Of a stretch of DNA of 13,822 nt, positions 5,785 to 11,651 are shown piece by piece. A program made the translations under genes and the position numbers. Below the pieces are notes generated by a model. It had not been told where the DNA came from, ran no database searches, and worked only from the letters and a program-made list of their open reading frames with translations. Position 1 is the stretch's first letter. Each line of letters opens with the position of its first letter. Source of the stretch: GCA-2688775 sp035288865 (lineage in GTDB: Archaea > Nanobdellota > Nanobdellia > Woesearchaeales > GW2011-AR4); the NCBI GenBank assembly GCA_035288865.1, contig DATDZA010000010.1:1-13822 (forward strand). The letters are read 5' to 3'.

Positions 5785-7297
5785 CTTTTAAACTCATGAG
5801 CGGCCTGTTGCGGTAGTACCTTGACATAAGCATGCCAATCTTGTTTATATCATTGACATTGTTTTTTACCATCCACTTTAATATTTCAATCTTCGCCTGC
5901 ATGTCCAAATAAATGTCCTGCTTCAAAAGACCGGTGTAAAGCCCAAGCGTGTCTAATATGGCTTCAGGCTCGCTGATAAGCTCGAGCTGATCTTTTACCG
6001 GATTCAGCTGCATAATCACTTTTGCATCCCCGTTCGGCATAACTTCAGCAATTTGAAGCGTCCTTCTCCTTCCAATCCTCCTGTTGATGTGCTGGACAAC
6101 AATCAATGAAAGACCAGACAAAATCTGCTTGGGCAAATCAATCGGTGGGCTTGTAAGCCTATTTATTGTTTCCTTCGCGTTATTTGCGTGAAGAGTGCCA
6201 TAAACTGAATGGCCGGTGTGCATTGCTTCGAAGAGAACTTCTGCCTCTTTTTTTCTTCTGATTTCGCCGACAATGATCCTGTCAGGCCTCATCCTTAATG
6301 AATTAACAATTAAATCAAGCATTTCAATCCCGCCTTTTCCCTCAGGATTCGAAAGCCTTGTTTCCATGGGAACCCAGTGCAGGAGCTTTGGAAGCATTAA
6401 TTCTCTAGTGTCTTCAATTGATATTATTCTCTGGTTGGATGGAAAGAAATTTGCAATTGCATTAAGCATGCTTGTCTTTCCGGATGCTGTCCCTCCAGTA
6501 ACTAATATGGATAACTCATTCTGAACGGCAATCCACAGAAATGCGGCACCTTCATAAGAAATTGTTTTTTCTCTGATAAAATCAGATATAGTCCATGGCT
6601 TTGCCGCAAATTTCCTAATTGTAATAGTGTTTCCTTTTGACGAGATGGGAGATAGTGTTGCGTTTACCCTGTCGCCAGTCTTGAGGTGGGCATCCATGAG
6701 CGGATTAAGCAGAGTTATCTCTTTTCCCACATCTCTTCCGATTATCGTCGAGTAGTGCCTTATCCTTGCTTCGTTTGGCAATAACACATTTGTCTTCAGC
6801 CATCCGTGCCGCCTATGATAAACCCAGATTGGATCCTTTGCATTGTTAACCACTATTTCCTCAAGGTTGATATCTTTAAGCAGCAAGTCTATATTCCCCA
6901 ATCCAATATTCTGCTGAAGAATATAATTTATCAGCATGTCAATTGTTTTTTTGTCGGCATTCGGAAAATATTTTACAAGGAGCTTCAGAATTTTGCCTTT
7001 GAACTGCTCCTGAACATCACCGACATTGGAATCTTCATCCAGAGTTTTTGTTTCCTCTGAAACAAACTCATCCCTTATTTTCTCGAGAATTATTTTTGTC
7101 GTATCACTGATGTTGGTGATTGAAATTAGGTACGATGGAACGGGCTCTTCTTCTTTTTGCACTATTGACACATCAACAACTATATCATTCACATTCAGCG
7201 CATACGAATCAATTATCTTATCCGGCATTTTAATTGATTTACAGTTATTCTTATTTTCAATAATTAATTCTATAGGGGAAATTTGATTATAGCACAA
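5777..7297 (-). CDS. Type II/IV secretion ATPase (archaeal pilus/TadA-FlaI family)
   Basis: Hexameric AAA-type ATPase that powers pilus assembly or secretion at the cytoplasmic membrane face. From a TTG start it is 506 aa, normal for the archaeal family. Visible: Walker A GGTASGKT (268-275), Asp box SIEDTRE (293-299), Walker B region RPDRIIVGEIR (337-347) and His box HTGHSVYGTLHANN (360-373), followed by INRL and arginine-rich RRIGRRR. The N-terminal domain contains LEEIVVN, typical of the family before the nucleotide-binding lobe. The TTG at 7297 has AAGGA 7 nt upstream; an ATG at 7228 (residue 24) is a plausible alternative without a ribosome site. It is first in the operon with two TadC-like genes. 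The mRNA leader is unusually long for this window. Confidence 0.93.
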   Translation of the reverse strand: MCYNQISPIELIIENKNNCKSIKMPDKIIDSYALNVNDIVVDVSIVQKEEEPVPSYLISITNISDTTKIILEKIRDEFVSEETKTLDEDSNVGDVQEQFKGKILKLLVKYFPNADKKTIDMLINYILQQNIGLGNIDLLLKDINLEEIVVNNAKDPIWVYHRRHGWLKTNVLLPNEARIRHYSTIIGRDVGKEITLLNPLMDAHLKTGDRVNATLSPISSKGNTITIRKFAAKPWTISDFIREKTISYEGAAFLWIAVQNELSILVTGGTASGKTSMLNAIANFFPSNQRIISIEDTRELMLPKLLHWVPMETRLSNPEGKGGIEMLDLIVNSLRMRPDRIIVGEIRRKKEAEVLFEAMHTGHSVYGTLHANNAKETINRLTSPPIDLPKQILSGLSLIVVQHINRRIGRRRTLQIAEVMPNGDAKVIMQLNPVKDQLELISEPEAILDTLGLYTGLLKQDIYLDMQAKIEILKWMVKNNVNDINKIGMLMSRYYRNRPLMSLKGV

Positions 7298-7321
7298 AAT
7301 ATAATCCTTTTTGCTCTCTAC

Positions 7322-7400
7322 CTACCCTTGAGAGTGAACCGGGCTTGCGCAACAAACATACCGAAACAGGTTTCTTCTTTTGCTTTCACAGCGAAGGTAG
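7322..7400 (-). promoter_or_regulatory. Possible structured 5' leader of the ATPase operon
   Basis: In the predicted leader, 7394-7400 (AAGGTAG on plus) can pair with 7322-7329 (CTACC-CTT, one bulge), enclosing 7385-7389 with 7334-7338 (5 bp). A competing hairpin pairs the CTCTC and GAGAG arms between about 7314 and 7335, just before the ribosome site at 7305-7309. These pairings exclude each other, as in regulatory leaders, but no known riboswitch class is recognised and chance is possible. The same stretch shows no good ORF on either strand. Confidence 0.3.
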
Positions 7401-7456
7401 TTTGCTTTGATATTAATAATTCTTAAGTTATCAAGAGTGCCGTACATTTCTTTGGA

Positions 7457-7464
7457 TATTTAAA
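7457..7464 (-). promoter_or_regulatory. Probable TATA box of the ATPase operon
   Basis: The minus strand reads TTTAAATA. Initiation about 25 bp downstream (near 7434) would give a leader of about 137 nt before the TTG at 7297. Read-through from the upstream operon (stop at 7507) is also possible because no T-tract follows that stop. Confidence 0.4.
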
Positions 7465-7506
7465 TTTGTGATTTTGGTTTCTTACTGAATTTATTCAATG
7501 AGTTTT

Positions 7507-8574
7507 TTATTGCAGTGTCTTAATCTTCGCTTTTAATGTGATTGCCTCGACATCTCCAGGATTAATCTCAAGCACGTCTTCTATGTTTTTCCGCGCCTCA
7601 TTGTAAAATCCTTTCCCAATATTTTTTTTTGCAAGCTCTGTTTTATTCCTGATTGAGCCTGAGTCATGTTCTATGCGAGCTTTGTGTTGAAAAGTGGAAG
7701 CGAAAGGCGCAGTTTTTGGAGGAGGATATTTCTCAGGCAGTGAAGCTGGCCTTGAGGGCGCGGTCGTAGGGGAATAAACTCTATCTTGCGCTTGCGAAAC
7801 AATTTGCCTGCTGGAAAGCTGTTTTTGAAGGTCGAATATCTCGGTGGATATGCTCAAACTTTTGTAGATCCAGAGAATTTTTACTCCCAGCGGGTTTTTC
7901 TGCCTTAGGAATCCCTCAGGAACCTGATTATAAAGCTCGATGCACTTGTAATAATCAGCTGTTGCTGATGCGATATCGCCAGTACTTATTGAGGCATTTA
8001 TTTTTTCTACAATATTATCGACCTGCTGCACGAGGGTGGCAACTTTTTGCATCAATTCATTTTCTGTCATATTGCTGATCTCTCTATAGAATTCTTCGAT
8101 CTGATCCTTAAGGATTTTTTTCTCCTGAAAAAAAACATTCGGAATGGAATTGTTTATTTCCTGTACCTGGCTGTAAATTTTAATTGCCATGTCTCTCTTC
8201 TTCTGGCTAAGCGCGCTTCGCGCCCTGCCTATAAGTTCGCTTATCTGGCTGGATTTTGATTTTGTTTCGCTGTATTCCCGCTCAAGAGTTCCAAGAAATT
8301 GGCGGCTCAGCGTAAATAACTGCTCATAAATTCCCCTGTTCCATTTAATTTTTTGCTGCATCAGCACTCGCCATAACTGAATGTATGCGTGCTCTGCTTC
8401 TTCAAGATTTCCCCTGCTTAAGTTTGATTTGATGCTCTCAAGAATGGGGGAAGAATCATCTGCTTGCTGCACTCCAGGCTGTTGGTCGGGCTGAATGCCG
8501 GACTGCGCGGAACTGTAGCTGCTGTCGTGGCCCAAATCTGCAAGCTCCCTGTCCAAAAATTCGTCAATATCCAT
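7507..8574 (-). CDS. Helical/TPR-like protein linked to the pilus ATPase locus
   Basis: 355-aa cytoplasmic protein without membrane helices. The N-terminus is acidic (MDIDEFLDRELADLG), followed by a Gln/Ser/Pro-rich linker (about 18-42), a long helical region (about 43-255) with TPR-like helix pairs such as GNLEEAEHAYIQLWRVL and GDIASATADYYKCIELYN, a Pro-rich linker (about 268-287), and a C-terminal TPR-like pair (about 311-355, ELAKKNIGKGFYNEARKNIE). TPR-type folds bind partner proteins. It starts 3 nt after the winged-helix gene and lies just before the ATPase operon, so a scaffold or regulator of the appendage is inferred. The exact family is not recognised. Confidence 0.75.
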   Translation of the reverse strand: MDIDEFLDRELADLGHDSSYSSAQSGIQPDQQPGVQQADDSSPILESIKSNLSRGNLEEAEHAYIQLWRVLMQQKIKWNRGIYEQLFTLSRQFLGTLEREYSETKSKSSQISELIGRARSALSQKKRDMAIKIYSQVQEINNSIPNVFFQEKKILKDQIEEFYREISNMTENELMQKVATLVQQVDNIVEKINASISTGDIASATADYYKCIELYNQVPEGFLRQKNPLGVKILWIYKSLSISTEIFDLQKQLSSRQIVSQAQDRVYSPTTAPSRPASLPEKYPPPKTAPFASTFQHKARIEHDSGSIRNKTELAKKNIGKGFYNEARKNIEDVLEINPGDVEAITLKAKIKTLQ

Positions 8575-8577
8575 TTT

Positions 8578-9033
8578 TTAAAGATAAGATAAATATTTTT
8601 CCCAAAGCTCTTCTGTTTTTTCGTCAGATACTTCTTTTTCCTTTGCTTTCCGCAAAAATTCAGTTCTCAATGAAGTTAGGTTCTGCTGGAGATATTTTCT
8701 CCAGTAACCCTCTATCGACTCATAAGGAAATTTTTTTTGCTTTGCCTTTTCGTAAAACTGCTCTTTGGTTATAAGCCCTTTCGTGAAGCTTTTATCCTTG
8801 CTTTTTGCCTGTTGCAGGCTGTCCTTGTAAAGATAAATATATGGAGTTGTGAATTTGTACTCGATGCCAAAAATTTTCTCCTCAACCAAAAAATCAACTA
8901 AAGTTTGAACCGCGGTTATTGGAACTTTCAGCTGTTTTGCTGCATCTTCAACAGATATCCTCTTTGCTTTTTTCACAAGGTCAAAAAGCTCATCTGCCAC
9001 CGTCCTAATTATATTGTCGTTAGCCCTGGGCAT
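8578..9033 (-). CDS. Winged-helix protein, first gene of a pilus-linked operon
   Basis: 151-aa soluble protein. Residues about 8-70 form a winged helix-turn-helix (IIRTVADELFDLVKKAKRIS, then VEDAAKQLKVPITAVQTLVDFLVEEKI, and a wing with YKFTTPYIYLY). The rest is a charged helical segment with two similar pieces: ITKEQFYEKAKQKKFPYESI and a C-terminal SDEKTEELWEKYLSYL. The ATG at 9033 lies about 25 bp from a TATA box, so the mRNA is probably leaderless. The stop is 3 nt before the TPR-like gene. It may regulate transcription of the appendage genes, or the winged helix may serve protein contacts; the sequence does not decide. Confidence 0.78.
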   Translation of the reverse strand: MPRANDNIIRTVADELFDLVKKAKRISVEDAAKQLKVPITAVQTLVDFLVEEKIFGIEYKFTTPYIYLYKDSLQQAKSKDKSFTKGLITKEQFYEKAKQKKFPYESIEGYWRKYLQQNLTSLRTEFLRKAKEKEVSDEKTEELWEKYLSYL

Positions 9034-9053
9034 AATGCCTTATTTAGAGCAGG

Positions 9054-9061
9054 ATATAAAA
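9054..9061 (-). promoter_or_regulatory. TATA box for a leaderless transcript
   Basis: The minus strand reads TTTTATAT (within GTTTTTATATCC), centred about 25 bp upstream of the ATG at 9033, the expected leaderless spacing. It drives the winged-helix/TPR gene pair. Confidence 0.6.
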
Positions 9062-9099
9062 ACTTTAGTCATTTGATTATAGTAGCAACTTTTTTTCTG

Positions 9100-10116
9100 T
9101 CAGCATGACCTTGTTGCATATTCGGGTGTTACGTTATATTTTGTTATGTGGTCCACATCAAGCTTAAAAAATTTAAATTCATCCCAGAGCCCGATATTTC
9201 CTGTTGCAGGATTTGTGACGTTGTAGACCTGTGTGCACTGTGAATTATAAGTTTGATTCCAGAACAGGTAATCTACATAGCTTCCTCCCTGATCGCTCGG
9301 GGATACCATGATAGGATTCACAAGAGATTCAATGCCGCAGCAGCTTGAGTTTGATGTTATATTGCTAAATCTCATGATAAAATTTGGTGCTTGTGAATCC
9401 TGCCAGTGCACATAAGTTCCATTTTGGACATGTTCCCTCACAAATGTAATGTTCCATTGATTGAATTCCAAGCCTGACCTCTTTATTTTGTTTGAATAAA
9501 CACCATTAGTATTTATAAAATATAGCGGATCTTCAAACTCTTCAATATTAACAGATGCCCCTACTGTTACATTATCGCGCTTCCATTCCGCAACATTCGA
9601 TTTGATGCTGTAGCTCATAACCAGCGTCACATCCACATCCCACGGCACTGACTGGTTTAATTTAACAGCCTGTAATGTTATTGACGTATTCGTATTAAAT
9701 GTATCCTGTCCTGCCTGGACTAGCCTTGCTGTCCAGTTAGTAACCGTGTGGTTATCCATTATTTTTTTTTCGGTTATTGAATCAATAGGCACCCCATTAA
9801 TTGTTCCATTCAGCATTATTTCTGCAAATGCCGAATCAAAATCTACCACCGGGGCTTTTGTTGATTTCACATACAGCACTAATGAGAGAAGCGTTTTTTG
9901 CGCTGTTGCTTCAATTATATTTATCATGTACACATTTTCCAGCTCATTCACATAATTGTCTATATGGCTTATTCTTGAATTCATTGCCTTTGTATCTTTT
10001 TGAACTGTTATATCTGCTTGAGGCGTGTAGATTAAAATCAAAATTCCTATTATAGCTAGAGAAATAAAAGTGAAGAAAATACCTTTTTTTTTGACTGTAA
10101 TATTTATTTTTGCCAT
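9100..10116 (-). CDS. Membrane-anchored, sequon-rich extracellular protein
   Basis: 338 aa with one N-terminal hydrophobic segment (about 12-30) after a basic stretch (VKKKG), and a large outside domain. The KKKG-IFFTF junction resembles a type IV prepilin (class III) signal, but there is no Glu at +5. The outside domain begins with a helical stretch (ISHIDNYVNELENVYMINIIEATAQKTLL) and is then beta-rich. It has 13 N-x-S/T sequons, suggesting heavy N-glycosylation, and four late Cys (SSCCGI, QCTQ, final RSC), probably in disulphides. The ATG (10116) overlaps the end of the preceding pilin-like gene by 13 nt, so they are co-translated. Probably a pilus or cell-surface component; no named family is recognised. 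Confidence 0.8.
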   Translation of the reverse strand: MAKINITVKKKGIFFTFISLAIIGILILIYTPQADITVQKDTKAMNSRISHIDNYVNELENVYMINIIEATAQKTLLSLVLYVKSTKAPVVDFDSAFAEIMLNGTINGVPIDSITEKKIMDNHTVTNWTARLVQAGQDTFNTNTSITLQAVKLNQSVPWDVDVTLVMSYSIKSNVAEWKRDNVTVGASVNIEEFEDPLYFINTNGVYSNKIKRSGLEFNQWNITFVREHVQNGTYVHWQDSQAPNFIMRFSNITSNSSCCGIESLVNPIMVSPSDQGGSYVDYLFWNQTYNSQCTQVYNVTNPATGNIGLWDEFKFFKLDVDHITKYNVTPEYATRSC

Positions 10117-10637
10117 GTAAATACCTCAACTTTATAAGGTCCCCACAGAGTGCCGTCTGTTTTATTAATTATGCCGAACGCAACTTGCTTGGATGTCAGC
10201 AAAAGGTCGGTCTTGCTTTTGGATGAAAGATGCGCTGAATCCGGACTGAGAGGATAAATCAACATATTATCCATCCACATTTCATACTTGAATTGCGATG
10301 GCACAACATTTACAGAAATATTCTGCACGAATTTTTCTGCAAGCGCGTAATTCCCCCTGTAATAGAATTCACCAACCTGCTGCAGTAAGGAGTTATCAGC
10401 ATTTGTAATGCTTCCATTTTTCCAGAGCAGCCCCCCCAATCCTGCATAGGGGCTATTTAGATTTCTTATTTTCGTATTCGCCATAAAGCTCATCAAATCG
10501 TCAGATAGCAACCCAACCTGTGAAGGCTCTGGCACATTTATATACAAAGAAGCTATCAGGAACACCCCTATTGCAAGTATAGTTAATCCAAGGGCCGCAT
10601 CTAATACAAAGAAATAACCTCTTTTTTTATGAATCAT
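10104..10637 (-). CDS. Pilin-like protein with KKRG-type N-terminus
   Basis: 177 aa. The N-terminus MIHKKRG-YFFVLDAALGLTILAIGVFLI has the layout of an archaeal class III (prepilin) signal: basic residues, Gly, then a hydrophobic helix carrying one acidic residue (Asp at +6 after the Gly). Prepilin peptidase cleavage after Gly7 is inferred; no such peptidase gene is in the window. The remainder is a soluble outside domain with a WKNGSIT and an NIS sequon. The C-terminal WGPYKVEVFTW strand reads like the end of a pilin-type sheet domain. The ATG at 10637 lies 29 bp from a TATA-like element. Probably a minor pilin or pseudopilin acting with the sequon-rich protein whose gene overlaps its end. 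Confidence 0.75.
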   Translation of the reverse strand: MIHKKRGYFFVLDAALGLTILAIGVFLIASLYINVPEPSQVGLLSDDLMSFMANTKIRNLNSPYAGLGGLLWKNGSITNADNSLLQQVGEFYYRGNYALAEKFVQNISVNVVPSQFKYEMWMDNMLIYPLSPDSAHLSSKSKTDLLLTSKQVAFGIINKTDGTLWGPYKVEVFTWQK

Positions 10638-10662
10638 TTTAATGAATACCTGAAAATGAAGC

Positions 10663-10670
10663 TATTTAAG
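10663..10670 (-). promoter_or_regulatory. TATA-like element before the pilin-like gene
   Basis: The minus strand reads CTTAAATA, centred about 29 bp from the ATG at 10637. It is preceded by an A-run (CAAAAAA), and the same 12-mer CAAAAAACTTAA recurs upstream of the gene starting at 11581, so it may be a shared BRE/TATA arrangement. Confidence 0.4.
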
Positions 10671-10754
10671 TTTTTTGATTGTATATCTAAAATGTGCAAC
10701 TGATAAAAAATTCTAAAGCCGCTTATTTAGTTGGTAATTTATCAATTTTTTGAT

Positions 10755-11153
10755 TTATTTCTGGCTGCAGGGAATTCCGCTTATGTTTATGTTTGACGAG
10801 CCTATGCCCCGATAACTTTTGTTGATTAGGACTATATTTCCCTGGTCATCTTCTATGTAAATGCAAAAGTCTCCTTCTGTTCGGAACATGCCTTTTAATT
10901 GCTCATAGTTAAGGTTCTTTAATTCACCAAGCCTGCTTTCATTAAGCTCACGGCTGTCGAGAACTCTTAGGCTATTGCCGTCGTTTGCAACTTGTTTAAT
11001 TATAGAAGTTGCATCGTCTTTTAGGGCGCCGGCTTTTGAAGATGGGTTGGAGCCCACCAAAGTATAATAAAGAAAAAACGCGCCAATAAAAATTACTACG
11101 GCCAAAATGATGTCCATAGACCAGGCTTGGGTTTTTTTGTTTGGCTGTGGCAT
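10755..11153 (-). CDS. Small membrane-anchored pilin-like protein, paralogue 1
   Basis: 132 aa. After a short polar N-terminus (PQPNKKTQAWSMD) there is one hydrophobic helix (about 15-33) with Asp at its start, then an outside domain. The outside domain carries the signature DFCIYIEDDQGNIVLI and ends in a second Cys (GIPCSQK); the two cysteines probably pair. It is clearly related to the next gene (11216..11581): same layout, the YEQLK/YDHLK segment, DFC-(I/L)-Y-(I/L)-ED and the terminal Cys. Such small proteins are common in DPANN surface loci, but their role is unknown. AGAGGT at 11162-11167 lies 8 nt before the ATG and supports this start. Confidence 0.78.
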   Translation of the reverse strand: MPQPNKKTQAWSMDIILAVVIFIGAFFLYYTLVGSNPSSKAGALKDDATSIIKQVANDGNSLRVLDSRELNESRLGELKNLNYEQLKGMFRTEGDFCIYIEDDQGNIVLINKSYRGIGSSNINISGIPCSQK

Positions 11154-11161
11154 CCTAAAGA

Positions 11162-11167
11162 ACCTCT
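11162..11167 (-). promoter_or_regulatory. Ribosome binding site of paralogue 1
   Basis: The minus strand reads AGAGGT, 8 nt before the ATG at 11153. It is one of only two clear Shine-Dalgarno sites in the window, the other being at 1002-1007. Confidence 0.5.
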
Positions 11168-11215
11168 GGTTTTTGGGACCTTAAAATGTTTTGCATTTTA
11201 TGGTTTCTAATGAAA

Positions 11216-11581
11216 TCATCTGCAGCTTAGCCCGTCTTGGTTTAATTTGGAAGAGCCTTTTGCAAGAATTATTTCTCCTTTTTCGTCCTCCAGATAAAGG
11301 CAAAAGTCACTGTTGACGTTGAGATAATCCTTCAGGTGATCGTAATCCATCTTCTGGATTAGTGCAAGCTTGTCTGAATTTACAACGCCGCCGCTTGCAA
11401 AGCTTAAGTCATGGTCGTCCATGAGGATGTTTGTTATTTTTTCTGCATCAATTGTTTGCTGGCCGCTTTTGTCGTGGTAAATCCCAAGTGCAATAATAAA
11501 TACGGCAACCAGCAGTACAAGTGTTACTTCATCAATTTTGAATTTTGATTTTCTTATTTGTTTTTTATTGTGTGATTCCAT
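11216..11581 (-). CDS. Small membrane-anchored pilin-like protein, paralogue 2
   Basis: 121 aa. A basic N-terminus (HNKKQIRKSKFKIDE) is followed by a hydrophobic helix (about 18-35) and an outside domain with DHDLSFASGGVVNSDKL, then YDHLKDYL, the signature DFCLYLEDEKGEIILA and a final LSCR. If cleavage occurs before FKIDE, the Glu would be at +5 as in classical type IV pilins; this is a guess. It is a paralogue of the downstream gene at 10755..11153, with which it shares both cysteines, pointing to a tandem duplication. It lies 70 nt after the stop of the giant Cys-rich protein and has a weak TATA-like element near 11601-11607. Confidence 0.76.
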   Translation of the reverse strand: MESHNKKQIRKSKFKIDEVTLVLLVAVFIIALGIYHDKSGQQTIDAEKITNILMDDHDLSFASGGVVNSDKLALIQKMDYDHLKDYLNVNSDFCLYLEDEKGEIILAKGSSKLNQDGLSCR

Positions 11582-11651
11582 TTTTTGATTTTCATATTGC
11601 TTAAGTTTTTTGAATTTACTTTCGACTTCCCGTTTATGATTATTTTTTATT

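Noticed and set aside
7331..7440. A tRNA or known riboswitch in the ATPase leader
   Set aside because: A GGTTCAC stretch recalls a T-loop, but there is no matching 5-bp T-stem, acceptor stem or anticodon arm, and no known riboswitch consensus was recognised.
9944..10129. A 61-codon minus-strand frame overlapping the junction of the two pilin-like genes
   Set aside because: It overlaps both well-supported genes in a third frame and its translation has no coherent feature.
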